NCBI GenBank assembly: GCA_037962975.1
Contig: CM075670.1
Location: forward strand, 231,964,242-232,028,241
Length of the DNA: 64,000 nt
Source: Clitoria ternatea
Taxonomy: Eukaryota; Streptophyta; Magnoliopsida; Fabales; Fabaceae
Direction: 5' to 3'
The notes beneath the pieces are model-generated. The model was given only the letters and a program-made list of their open reading frames with translations. It searched no databases and was not told the origin of the DNA. A program made the translations under genes and the position numbers. Below, in pieces: positions 13,001 to 24,105 of this stretch (the first letter of the stretch is position 1; each line of letters opens with the position of its first letter).

Positions 13001-15081
13001 AGTCAACTCACCAGAAGACCTTTCCCAACCTGATTCCACTCGGAATCAGGATTATCTTACTCGGATTTGCTTTATTCACATGTGTCTTATTCAGACAGAA
13101 CCCTTTTTAATTAATTTCACTCGGTAAATTCATGTTTCACTCGGACCTTATCTTATTTTTACTCAGGAACCATTTTCATGCTGATTTCACTCGGAATCAG
13201 ATGTTATTTCACTTGGAGACACATTTTCACTCGGTTTCACAAACATTTTACTCAGAAAATTCCTTTTAGACTAATTCCACTCGGAATCCTATTTTTATTT
13301 TACTCAGAATTATATTAATTTCACCCAGAAAACTGTTTCTTGATTATGTTTCACTCGGAAGGCATTTTAACTTCACTAAGGAAACTCTTTCAGATTGATT
13401 TCACTCGGATTTAGAACTGTTTTACTTAAAAGACCCTCTCAGCTTGATTTTATTTGAAATCGTGCTTATTACACTCGAAATCTTAATTATTTCACTCGGT
13501 ATTACACCTATTTTACTCAGAAAGCTTGGATATCAACATTTTCACTCGGACATAACTTGTTTTATTCGGAAGAATTATTTCCACTCGGAATTAGATCTGT
13601 TTCAGTCGGAAAACAGCCTTTTCAGTACATTTTCACTCGGATTTTTAGTCAGATCGCTTGGAGAACCCTTCTCTGTATGATTTCACTCGGAATCATACAT
13701 ATTTCACTCGGATTTGCCCCTGTTTCACTCGGAAAACTCTATTTTTAATGGTTTTCGCTTGGATTTTCATTTAGAAACTACTTCTTGATACTTTTTTAAA
13801 TTAATGAGAAGTTATAATTATTATTATTATCCTTATTCTATTACTATCCTAATTATTTTTAATCTTATTATTATTATCAGTAGTTTTCTTGTTATAAACC
13901 TTGTTAACATTTTAATTATGCGTAATTATATAAAGAATAAATTATTTTACTCCTTATGAAAAATACTATATAATAGATATACTTACAATGTTTAAATAAT
14001 TGATAGATTCCAAAGAACTTGGAAATGATATGATGAGACTGGAAATACATAAGATACCCAAAGGATCAATTGATAAGATAAATGCATTTCGCATCATGAA
14101 AATATTTTGAAGAAGAAAAACCTCTAGAGCATACACTTGGTACAGTGAAGGACATTCACGTTTGATCTCAGTAGAAGAATCTTGGGAGTACAACTGGAAC
14201 GGCAACCCAATGGCATCAGAGTCGTGCCCTGATAGCCGGGTGAGACGAGTAATTCTGGTGTACTTTGACTAAATGACGGAGTGTGACCATGATCGTAGGG
14301 ATCCAAGTCTCATATATATATATAAATCAATGAAAAGAACCAATGAGTTCATTTGTACCAGAGCTTGGGCGGACCCTGATCGCTCTAGAGAATTGGAATG
14401 GTGATATTCCAAAGAAGAAGAAATAATTTCTTGGGCCCACATGCATCATGAGACTTAATCAAAGATAAATCATAATGGATCCGAACTCATGCATTCATTA
14501 CATCATATTTGATTGTTATGATTGTGAATATGTTATATGTATGATTTATTTCATAGTAATATGCTTGATTGTTATAATTGTGAACATGCTAAATATATGA
14601 TTATATGATGACAACATGCTTGATTGTTATAAATATGCTAAATGTATGATCTATGTGACATTGAATATTAACTGGATTATGTCCGCACCGGATGAACCAA
14701 TCAGGGTCTTGGGTTATACTCACCCTTACTGTTGAACATTTTTCAGAGGAATTAGAAACTCAAGAACCCGAGTGTGAAGATCAGCAATACGCTGAACCCA
14801 TTGAGAATAATCATTAAGGATAGAATATTTATGATTAATAATCAGACATCGGATGACTGTATAATATTTAAGGGTGCCTGCGTGCCCCATTCTGTTAAGA
14901 GTATAATTACTTACAGTTTGTGAATGACTATGTGATATATACAATATTACTTCCGCTGATCTACCACGTATTTATTTATAAAAAAAAATATATATTCACT
15001 TTTTTTGAAAACTGTTAATACACTCAGTTAAATAGGATGAACCTACAAAAGGATTTGTCTTATCTAACCGAGGGTGTTACA
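10049..15081 (+). repeat. Element B 3' LTR (5,033 bp)
   Basis: It begins TGTAACATCCCTG and ends GGGTGTTACA, next to the target duplicate GGTGC. It is the near-identical partner of 3107-8147; scattered single-base changes and small indels in AT runs are the only differences noticed. It holds the second sense array (about 10217-11812), TATA box (12181-12189), TA microsatellite (about 12452-12476) and antisense array (about 12693-13740). Confidence 0.92.
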
Positions 15082-15086
15082 GGTGC

Positions 15087-15243
15087 TCGCTCAAGCGACC
15101 TTTACTGGTTTCGTTCAACCGGATCTAGATCTCACCAAGCGAGTGACACTCTGACTCCATCTTTCTTTCTCCCTATTCCGGTTTTGAACGCAAAAAATTT
15201 CCCCGGGTTTTCCGGGCTTGTCTTTATTAAGTCGGGATGTTTC
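15087..15243 (+). mobile_element. Element A 3' LTR, right part
   Basis: The LTR of A resumes after element B and its target duplicate. It starts TCGCTCAAGCGACC, which joins GGGTGC at 3106 to restore a CTCGCTCAAGCGA motif. It ends GGGATGTTTCA, a plausible mutated LTR terminus, and CACTA-like sequence follows. No polypurine tract or primer site is expected here. Confidence 0.55.
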
Positions 15244-16264
15244 ATATATAATCACGGCTTTATGGGAAACCGTGATTATTTCTACAACCAGGTTTTTTTA
15301 TTTTAATTTTTATATTTTAAAAAATGAACCTATAATCACGGTTGAGAGGAAACCGTGATTATAGGGCATCTATAATCATGGCTTTATGGGAAACTGTGAT
15401 TATATCTACAACTAGATTTTTTTATTTTAATTTTTTAATTTTTAAAAAAATGTACCTATATTCACGGTTGAGAGGAAAACCGTGATTATAGATGCCCTAC
15501 AATCACGGGTGTTTGGGAACCGTGGTCATAGGTGTTTTCAAAATATAAATTTTGAACATCGCGCGCTTCTTCTGTTTCTCTATTAGCTTTCTCCCATCTT
15601 TCTCTGTTAGCTTTCTCTCATCTTTCTCTCTAAAGATTTCTCCTTTTTGTTTTCTCATTACCATTGACGTTTGCATTTTTTTATGTTCTAGATCTAACGT
15701 GGTTCTACGTATATATTTTGCAGGTTTTCTTTTGCTATTCTCTTTGCGCACCATTGACGACCACCACGCGACCCTTCTCTTATTTTCTCGTTCAACCATG
15801 TAAGGCTTCTCTTTTATACATCTCTTCTTTTCTATTTCTTTCGATTATAATAAAGGCTTTACATGTTTCTTAGTTATTCTGTTTGTTTTTGTTCTCTACA
15901 TTTTGCTTCTGTTTGTTCCTATAATGGAGGTTTTCTGTTTTGAAGGTCAACGTTGGGGTTATTTTGAGGAGGATGTTGGTGGCAACTGTGGAGATGTGCA
16001 CAGAACTTTTAATCATGTTCTCTGATCGAAAGGAATGGTGGTGGTGATGGTGAGTTGGGTATGGATTGTGGCGTGAAAGATTATAGAAGGTTGGCTTTTA
16101 ATCACGGTTGTGGTTGGCAACCGTGATTAAATGTGATCTATAACCACGGTTGTGAACCATAATTAAAAGCCCTGATCTATTACCACGGCTGGAACAACCA
16201 CGGTTCATGAACCGTGATTAAAGGCCAATTTTAACCGTGATTAAATCACTTTTTTGCACTAATG
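15244..16264. mobile_element. Right part of a CACTA-like DNA transposon
   Basis: The stretch is full of subterminal repeats of AATCACGGTT and its complement AACCGTGATT, several arranged as short inverted pairs (for example 15246-15280, 15340-15362, 16098-16130). It ends TTTTTTGCACTAATG at 16250-16264, one base from the CACTA-type terminus TTTTTTGCACTAGTG. The middle (about 15555-15960) is pyrimidine-rich with a short duplication (TTAGCTTTCTC..CATCTTTCTC); its open frames are not recognised. No transposase is visible. The left terminus lies beyond element A, outside the window, so this is a partial copy. Confidence 0.65.
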
Positions 16265-16345
16265 GGATAATTAGGTGGGTAAAGATTTACCATGAAACAC
16301 TTACACAAGAAAAAGAGTTAAAAATAATCCTATACCAAATAATAC
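16265..16345. repeat. Left end of duplicated PI4K-alpha upstream segment (copy 1)
   Basis: GATAATTAGGTGGGTAAAGA followed by GAAACACTTACACAAGAAAAA recurs at about 55107-55147, just upstream of the PI4K-alpha gene. Copy 1 is split by element C and continues at 41852. Bases 16342-16345 are part of the AATAC target duplicate of element C. Confidence 0.75.
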
Positions 16346-16346
16346 T

Positions 16347-16969
16347 TGATCCGGTCTCGATACCGGCTCATGGACATAGGGGTAATTTCACCCGCTCTCA
16401 CATTCACTATCGGTGTCGCAGGTAATCCTCCGGACTGTAAACCTGTATTAGATGTTCTTCTATACCGATATGTCCAAGTCAGTGCCTCGCACACCAGAAA
16501 ACTTCCATGTCACCCGACAAAAAGTACAAGGTACAGGTACGAGGGAACGTTCGCAAGAGACGCGGAGCCACCCGCGTTTTGTGTTAGAATCGTACATTGC
16601 ACAGTGTACTACTGGTTCCCTAACCCTAAGGACTCTTCATTCTCCGCATGCACGTATATAAATACCAACGTTTTCACTGCTCTGGTATGTTAGACTCATT
16701 CCTAAACTTATGCTTGAGAAACCTTGTATTCCATTGTTGGTTATTGACTTGAGCGTTGAAAAATCTTCGCAGGTGACACCATATTTCGCCCCACATCAAC
16801 GCAAAAGCCCGATGTGAAGGATCTCCAGGACTTCAAGACCTTTATTCTCCCACTGAGATAAAGGACACAATACTGGATACTCACTATACCGGTGTACAAA
16901 TTGCTCTTAATAATTGACATTTGTGTCTGGTCCCATACTGGATTGTTGACCCCAGTTCAGACCAGTTCA
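16347..16969 (+). repeat. Element C 5' LTR (623 bp)
   Basis: It starts TGATCCGGTCTCGATACCGG and ends GACCAGTTCA. It aligns by eye along its whole length with 41230-41846 but with many differences, consistent with an old insertion. A TATATAAATA box is at 16655-16664. The open frames inside the LTR are incidental. Confidence 0.9.
16655..16664 (+). promoter_or_regulatory. Predicted TATA box of the C 5' LTR
   Basis: TATATAAATA is conserved at the matching place in the 3' LTR (TATATAAATT at 41543-41552), which supports it as the core promoter of element C. Confidence 0.6.
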
Positions 16970-16970
16970 C

Positions 16971-16990
16971 TGGCACGCCTGGTAGGACTC
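16971..16990 (+). other. Candidate primer-binding site of element C
   Basis: TGGCACGCCTGGTAGGACTC begins one base after the LTR. The position and the TGG start fit a primer site, and it differs from the Met-tRNA site used by elements B, E and G. I do not name the tRNA with confidence. Confidence 0.55.
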
Positions 16991-17033
16991 GTTAGAGTTA
17001 TTCCTACTTTTCAGAGAGGTTTCATAGTCTACC

Positions 17034-17750
17034 ATGGAAGTTAATGTTAGGGATTTTCTAGAGGGGCACATGGAAGATGTCATTGCCCAAGTCAATAGAC
17101 ATATAGTCTATGAATCGCTTGTAGGAAGTTCATGAAGGATGATGCCTATAGGAACACCTAATCCCTGTGACGAGATTATTAAGCTGCTCAGAGAGAAGCT
17201 GGCTGAGTTAAGGAGAGACCGAAGGCAGGTTGAGGAGAAGGTGGTGTCTTAGGCTGAGCAGACCCATGAAGCATTAGGGAGAAAGAAGTCCACTACTTTC
17301 TAGTATTCCAAGATCCTTACGTATAAGGAGAGGGAGCAAACCCAGGACTCTAGTGATATGATCACTGGCAGGAGGAGGGAGCCAGTAGTAGCAGTTTCAG
17401 GGACGATAGACTCAATGTCCCTTTTTCTAGAAGGTTGATGAGCGTGTCTATTCCCAGGCACTTACAAATGACCCAACCTATCTCCATAGGGAAATATAAG
17501 GGTGAAACGGACCCAAGTAAGCACTTGGATGCTTATGCCTATGAGGCAATGTTTATGGGGGTTGAGGAGGATATAATGTATCACATGTTCCCGTCAAGCT
17601 CAATAGACTCTTGGGAGGAAATGGCAACGGCGTTTAGTGATCATTTTGTCATTTCCAGGGATGTTCCCAGGATGTCACACACCCTTGCCTAGATTAGGCA
17701 GGGAGAGAATAAGACTCTGAAGGATTTCCTGGAGAGGTTCTACAAGGGAG
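17034..17750 (+). pseudogene. Element C gag, 5' part (broken)
   Basis: A frame starting at the ATG at 17034 (MEVNVRDFLEGH) is broken by stops and a frame change. From 17435 a second stretch shows the Tat-type gag core: ISIGKYKGETDPSKHLDAY, a WEEMATAFSDHF-like segment and, past a stop, KTLKDFLERFY. Gag would form the nucleocapsid around the RNA. A solo LTR cuts it at 17751. It is clearly non-functional. Confidence 0.75.
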
Positions 17751-17755
17751 CAGCC

Positions 17756-19375
17756 TGATGATGCATGATTTAGCCTTAATTCCTTGCTTTAAATGTGTAG
17801 AATTTGCCATTGCTAATTGTGTAATATTATGCATTTTAACACATTTTCATAATTCAAGTTTTATTTAATATTTGAATATTAAATGAATTAGGCAATAATC
17901 TTTAATTGGAAATAATAAATCTTACTTGATTTCCCTTATATTGTAGTGAACAATTGAGGTTGCAATTGGGAAATCATAAAATTGAGCATCAGGTCTGACG
18001 CGTAGCGCTGGTACCACGCGTAGCGTGGAAGCAAATTCGCAACACTGACGCGCAGCATCAAGCCCACGTGTAGCGTCAACAGTGACGAGGATCCCATTAA
18101 CAGGCTGTATGCAACTTCAGAAGTGGAGGATTTATTTATATTAAAGCACTTATTGGCCAATCCATTACAGACATACGGCACTATCTCAGTGGGGAACATG
18201 CAGCACAAGTGTCCAAGCATTATTGAAGAATTATTGGATGAAATAATGTATTCTGAGTCAGAAACCCTCACGCGTAGCCTCACAACTACGCGTAGCGTGG
18301 AAGCATATTCGCAACGCTGACGCGTAGCGTCCTGCTGACGCTGTGCGTCAGCAGGAGACCTTTACCTTTGCTTTCACTATAAATAGGACCATTGCCAAAG
18401 GCTTCAAACACACCTCAATTCACGTTTCTCTCTTTTCTCTCTTTGTTTCTATAAGCATCAGAGGAAGGCACAAAGCCTCCTCCTCTCTTCTTCCCCCTCT
18501 TTGCTCTATTCCGGGTTAGTTTCTTTTCTTTGTAATTGTTATTATGGAGGGCTAAAACCCTAGATTGATTTTCTTGGAGAATATTGTAATGTAATTTTGA
18601 GGTCATTATTTTTAATATAGTATGTTTTCGTTATTGTTATTTCTTCATAATCTTACTCTGCTTATTTAATTCCATTCTGTTTAATTAAATTTGTATGCTT
18701 AATCGGTTTAATTATTCAAATGGAATAAAATAAGGTTTTAAATTAGAATGGATTAAGGAAATATACATGCTTAATGAATATTTTCATAATCACTTTTAAT
18801 AATTATGGTTTGCTTAATTCCATAATATGAGAATAGATTATGTATGTAGGCGATGTTTTTACATATGCTCAATAATTCCTAGATTTTACGATCTTGACTC
18901 CTTTTGCTTAATTAGGATGCTTGATTAAAATATTCATTTTTAAATGAAAGTAAAGGAATTGTGAATTGAAAAAGACGCTTAGTTGATTAATTCAAATTGA
19001 GCTAAGAAATTGACAGTAATGAAAGTATACAAATTATCTTTAGTGAACCAAGGATAAATTTATTTACAATACTCCAAGAAAATCAATCGCTTGTTAATTA
19101 TTGTTTTAAATCCTATATTTACTTTGTTTTAATTTTAATTGTGATAACAAAACCAATCAAACCCCCCAATTTTATGTTTGTTGAACTTATGTTTGTAAAA
19201 ATTTTAGTTATTGAGTTTTTATTTTTAATTGTTAAAAATTAGTTTAAGACTTGATTTTTCCTAAATTTTTGTGTTGATCCGTGAGAGAACGACCTAGGTT
19301 GACACCCTAGTACTACATTAATTAATTTTAATGTACTAATTTGACGGAATCACGACTGTAAAAATACACACGTCA
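17756..19375. mobile_element. Solo LTR J inside element C gag (1,620 bp)
   Basis: The sequence from TGATGATGC to CACACGTCA is flanked by the perfect 5-bp duplicate CAGCC (17751-17755 and 19376-19380), and gag continues on both sides. It contains a cluster of ACGCGTAGCGTGG-like motifs (about 17995-18340) and a TATAAATA box at about 18379-18386, followed by a pyrimidine-rich leader. The right part includes GAGAGAACGACCTAGGTTGA and a TA-rich stretch. No internal region or second LTR is present, so it arose by LTR-LTR recombination. The family is not identified. Confidence 0.85.
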
Positions 19376-19380
19376 CAGCC

Positions 19381-20030
19381 CATGATCCCTAATCTCACGG
19401 AGGCCATACAACTATATTTGTCATCAAAGCTCTTCAGCCTAAATCTGCTTTTGCTTTGTCTTTGGCAAAGAGCCCTCCATTATCATTTGAAGAATTCCGA
19501 AGGAAGGCTTCTAAATATGTTGGCATTGAGATACACCTAGAGGCTACAACGACAAGAGCAAAGGCTGTTGCTCCGGTGTCCTAGCCGCACAAGGAAAAAG
19601 AAAGGGTGAGGCCGGAGAGGACTTTCTAGAGGGACAGATTTAGGAACCCTCAGCCCCAGCACCAGGATAAGCGTATGGCTGCCTTCAGCAACTACACCCC
19701 ACTCAACTCTAAACCGGCTAAGATCTTAAGAGAAATGGGGTGGCCAATGCTTAGTGTTTATAGAATCAGGAGGTCGGCTCCGTTGAAAAGGCCTGGCGAT
19801 CTGCGTAAGTTTTACGATTTCCACGAGTAGGTGGCGCACTCTACTGAGGAGTGTAGGTTATTGAAGGATGTTGTGGAGACCCTCATCCGTGAAGGGAAGC
19901 TAAAGCAATACCTCTTTAAGAAGAGGTCCATTGAGCCAGACTGGATGGAGAAACGTGGTCGTGATCGCGATGAGGATGGTGATAACAACAGGGGTCCTAC
20001 AAAGAGGTTCACTGCTGCTGAGAAATAGAA
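19381..20030 (+). pseudogene. Element C gag, 3' part (broken)
   Basis: Gag resumes after the solo LTR with a frame holding LSFEEFRRKASKYVGIE, KRMAAFSNYTPLN, a GDLRKFYDFHE...HSTEECRLLKD segment, and LIREGKLKQYLFK. These are typical of the C-terminal part of Tat-type gag. Several TAG stops interrupt it. Nothing supports expression. Confidence 0.75.
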
Positions 20031-20650
20031 GGGAGTAGTTATCAGCGAGGTGACCCAAGAGGAGAAGGCACCCTAGCAATAGCAGCAAGGCCGACGTGAG
20101 GTGACTGATATGATCGTCGAAGGATTTACTGGAGGTGGAGTGTCAATCACTAAGGAAGAATCATCATTATATGATTTGCCAGAGGATTTGCTGGAAGTGG
20201 AGCATCAATCACCATCACGATGGAGTTGTAGCGCCCATGATCTCTTTATCTGATGAAGATTTTGGCCCAACCATCCCTGGGGTAATGATGTGATAGTCAT
20301 CATGGCGGTCATAGCGAACAAGGATGTCAAGCGAATCCTTGTGGACTAGAGGAGTTCCTGTGATGTTACTCTTTATAAATGTTTTAAAAGGATGAGTTTT
20401 AATGATTCCGATCTTCAACCCTATACGCAAGAATTAACGGCCTTCAATGGAGCCAAGCAGTCAACTAGGGGCTATCTAGACACTTATGTGTTATTCGAGG
20501 GGGAGCCTGGAGCATGAATGGTGAAGTCCAGGGTATTGGTGATCGATGTGGAATCACCGTACAATGGCATTATAGGCCGGTCCATGATGAATGCCATGGA
20601 GGCGATTGTGTCGACGCCCCATCTGCTCATCAAATTCATTGATAAAGAAA
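20031..20650 (+). pseudogene. Element C protease region (broken)
   Basis: A decayed aspartic-protease region lies between gag and RT. The clearest remnant is VESPYNGIIGRSMMNAMEA (about 20550-20606), the downstream protease block of this lineage. The catalytic D-S/T-G segment expected around 20340 is damaged by frame breaks and stops. Solo LTR K interrupts the link to RT at 20656. Confidence 0.6.
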
Positions 20651-20655
20651 ACAAT

Positions 20656-22876
20656 TGTTGAAGAAAAAGTCTGGTCAAAGATGAAACCATTTTTGTATAA
20701 ACCAGATCCCATGAGATTTGTTGATAACTAACATTATGTTTACTAACTTGAATTAAGTGTCATGTTATTATTTAACATGTGAGTTTAAGTGTTTCAAGAA
20801 AACATAAGGATTGTGTTATGAAAGATAGGGGGAGTACGTATGTCAAAAGAATCTTTAAAGGTCTGTTTCATCAATAAACTCTAATTGATCCAAAATAAGG
20901 AAAGTCTTGAAGTCTGAGATCTTTGCATCTGAATACCTACCAGACTTAGCTCAGAATAATTTATCTCATACTAAGTCTAAACATTAAATCTTGTTTTTTT
21001 CCATAAAAAGCTTTCAGACTTATTAAAGGCGTCTGAATACCTTATGAATCATTGGTTCCAGAATTCACTTCAAAAGAAGTTTCCTTTCCAAGTCTGGCTC
21101 AAGAATCTCAACGGTCAAGAAAACATTCTTGTAAGCATGCTTAAGCAAAGACCTACAAAAAGAAGAACAACAAAGTAAGGCAGTCTATGCTCTATCCAAT
21201 ATAACATCCAGTCTTTCACCTGTGTCTTATAGATTCAGAGATTCTCTAAATAAAAGCTTCCTCCTTGGTAAAACTTACGCTATCTACCCTGCCTATGATC
21301 GCACTGATCTCAAAGCTTTTTATTCTAAAATTGCATGCTTAAAACGTCTCTTTCTCGTAAAGAAATTCATTTTCCCGTTATGCAACATCTTTCTCCTCAA
21401 GTATATCTTCTCCCAATGGACTTACATTAAAGTTCCCTTTTCTCAGGCTCTTCAGAACAATCCTTTATATATTGAACCAATCTCTTCAAAAGTTTCTAGT
21501 GGTAAATAGATCACAAGAGCATACTCTAAACAAGAGCAAAAATTACAGAGAGCATGGAACTAAAAAGATGGAGATTTTGTTGAAAGAAAAAGAAGATGAG
21601 AGAGACACACTAAGGAAAGTGTGAGCAGGGAAGAACAAATATGAACGAGTACTAGACGTTCATGTACAACAGCCCAAGAAGAAAAATAAGATGACAGTCT
21701 ACTCTTAGAACAAGAAATCAGATCCAGAAGAACTGCCATGAAGTTAAAGAAAGCTCGCTATGTGCATTCCTTTTTCTCCCAGATGCCATAGCAACCAGAG
21801 ATATGCCACCAACTCATATCTTTATGCTCTTTTAAGAGCATATCATCTATTGTCATGCTTTCAGACTCAGTACCTCCTGTACCCATCTTTCATACTACAC
21901 AGGTATTGAGTCTATTTAATGGATAAGTCTTTCCTCGTGTAATTGATTACTTAGCTTTGCTAAGTTAGAAAGACTTATTCATTTCAAATAACTCTTTAGA
22001 CTCTCTTGTAGTGCAGGTTTGGCATGTTTCCAGACTCTGATTAGTGTGGGAAACACTATTGGCCTAGAAAGGCTTTAGAAAGAATACTCGGGATTCGAGC
22101 CAGGGGTGGCTCATGAAAGAATACTTGGGTTTGCCACAGGAGTAGGTGCTGTAAAATAATACTCATAGGAATCAATACAGGTCTATTGAGTAGAAGCACG
22201 GGTTGTGCTTAGGCCAGGAGTGGCTGGAGTCAAGAATACTTAGGTCTGTCCCAGGAGTGGGTGTGTGTAAAAGAATACTCAAAAGCACGGGGTGTGCTTA
22301 GGCCAGGAGTGGCCGCTCTCAAGAATACTCAGAGGCCAGGAGTGGCCGGACTCAATAATACACAGAGGCCAGGAGTGGCCGGACTCAACAATACTCAGAG
22401 GCCAGGAGTGGCCAGACTCAACAATACTCAGGGGCCAGGAGTGGCCAGTGTCAAGAATACTTGAAGCACAGGTTGTGCTTAAGCCAAGAGTGGCTGAAGT
22501 CAATAATACTCGTAGGCTTGGTCTGAACTATTTCATGTAAAATATTTCTACATAGTGGAAATCCTTCAGATTTGAAGGTACTAGATGTAGTCTCTGAGTT
22601 GCAGGTAAACTAGTATAAATCTCTTATGTATTGTCTCTTTCACTCTTACTTTTTACTATCAAAAGTCTGGTGCATTATGATTGTTAAAATTGATAGTAAA
22701 AGAATGGTAAAATAAGTGTTCTCTCTTACTCTCTCAATCAAAGAATCACGCTATCAGTCTCCTCGAAAGTCTGGTCCGCTGCATAATGCTCTAAAAGTTT
22801 AAATATCACTTTTTGGATTAAAAAAGTGAATAGACTTATTCAACCCCACATTCTAAGTCTGTTCTCCGAACCATCA
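20656..22876. mobile_element. Solo LTR K between element C protease and RT (2,221 bp)
   Basis: The sequence from TGTTGAAGAAAAAGTCTGG to CGAACCATCA is flanked by the 5-bp duplicate ACAAT (20651-20655 and 22877-22881). The interior is non-coding and includes a minisatellite at 22081-22512 and recurring AAGTCTG/CAGACTT words. The TGTTGAAG start resembles Ty1/copia LTRs of the SIRE type, but that is only a guess. The open frame at 21222-21509 is not recognised. Confidence 0.85.
22081..22512. repeat. Minisatellite of about 33 bp in solo LTR K
   Basis: Units of about 33 bp carry GGCCAGGAGTGGCCGGACTCA plus a TAATACTC-type spacer. The central copies (about 22331-22460) are nearly identical and the outer copies (22081-22330 and 22461-22512) are diverged. 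The core GGCCAGGAGTGGCC is close to self-complementary. Open frames on both strands here are repeat products. Confidence 0.9.
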
Positions 22877-22908
22877 ACAATGTTTCATCTATCCAGGGTG
22901 ACCAGAAG

Positions 22909-24105
22909 ATGGCCAGGTATTGTTATAATTTGAGCCTCAACATGGTGAAACTTGAGGCATTTAATAAGAAGAGGAAGCTGAATGATGGAGGAGCCTCGAC
23001 GGGGTCCATTAGCCTGATTGATCTCGACCCCAGGGCGGAGCTAAAGATAGATCCGCTTAACCCTTTGACGCCCATACTAGAGGAAGGTTCCTGGGAAGTT
23101 GTGTCTGGAGATAGCCCGAAAAAGGTCACGAACATAAACGATAAGTTGGAGGCTATGATGGAAAAGAACCTACTTGCACTCCTTGATTAGTTCAAAGACC
23201 TTTTCGCATGGACCGCTGCTGACATGCTAGGGATGGACCCCAATTCTCATTGCCACAAACTATCCGTCTATCCAGAGACGAGGCCAATTGTCCAAAAGAA
23301 ACAGAGGATGGGCCCGAAGAAGTAGAAGGCAGCTTGTGAGCAAACAGAAGAGCTCTTGAAGGCTAGATTTATCAGGGAAATCCAGTACTCCCCTTGGCTC
23401 TCTAACGTGGTAAAGGTATAGAAGGCCAACAGTAAATGGAGGATGAGTACAGATTATGTTGATTTGAACCGTTATTGACCAAAGGATCCATACCCTCTCC
23501 CAAACATTGACAGGATGGTTGACGACTCATCTAGTTACCGGTACTTGTCATTTATGGATGCATATTCAGGGTACAACCAGATTCTGATGTGGGAAGAGGA
23601 TCAAGAAAAAATGGCTTTCATCAATGACCGCGGTGTTTTCTGTTACACCGTCATGCCCTTCGGTCTGAAGAACGCTGAAGCAACATACTAGCAGATGATC
23701 AATAAGGTCCTCAAAGGCATGCACACCAAGTTGGTGGAGGTGTACATTGATGACATTATCGCCAATACCCCAGCAGGGGGTAATCATGTCGAAGATCTAC
23801 ACTAGGTCTTCATGCGCTTGAGGAAGTACAATATGCGCTTAAACCTATTGAAGTGTACTTTTGTTATGCCTGCTGAAAAATTTTTGGGTTTCAAGTTAAC
23901 CCAGCGTGGAATAGAAGAAAATCTGGGCAAGTGCCAAGCAATCTTAGACTTACAAAGCTCTAGGAACTTGAGGGAGGTTCAATCGCTGAATGGAAAGACG
24001 GTGGCTTTGGCACAATTCATGCCCAAGATGGCTCACAGATCTCTCCCCCTATACAAAATTTTGAAGAAATCTAAGAAGTTTGAGTGGGGAGAAGAGCAGG
24101 AGTGA
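22909..24105 (+). pseudogene. Element C reverse transcriptase (broken by stops)
   Basis: One frame with no visible frameshift carries the RT landmarks in order: the palm entry KWRMSTDYVDLNRY, YLSFMDAYSGYNQI, VMPFGLKNAEATY, the catalytic VEVYIDDIIA (about 23737-23766), and NLLKCTFVMPAEKFLGF. In-frame stops occur at 23188, 23323, 23419, 23476, 23689, 23803 and 24103. Five of these are TAG, several where the family has Gln. RT would copy the element RNA into cDNA. The protein cannot be made as it stands. Confidence 0.85.

Larger units (their letters stand above)
3107..15081 (+). mobile_element. Element B: complete large-LTR, non-coding (LARD-like) Ty3/gypsy derivative
   Basis: This is a complete insertion of 11,975 bp flanked by the 5-bp duplication GGTGC (3102-3106 and 15082-15086). 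Its parts in order are a 5' LTR (3107-8147), a primer site for initiator tRNA-Met (8151-8162), a 1.9-kb interior without an intact gene, a polypurine tract (10034-10047) and a 3' LTR (10049-15081). The two LTRs are nearly identical by eye, so insertion was recent. The first base of the 5' LTR is mutated (CG instead of TG). Because no gag or pol is intact, the element must have been moved by enzymes supplied in trans. A broken pol tail near 9740-10010 ties it to chromoviruses. Two LTRs of 5 kb around a 1.9-kb interior is an unusual proportion. Confidence 0.92.

Noticed and set aside
15552..15873. Open frames in the CACTA-like element
   Set aside because: Low-complexity pyrimidine-rich sequence with no recognisable domain; frames on opposite strands overlap.
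22261..22540. Overlapping open frames on both strands
   Set aside because: Both are products of the 33-bp minisatellite.
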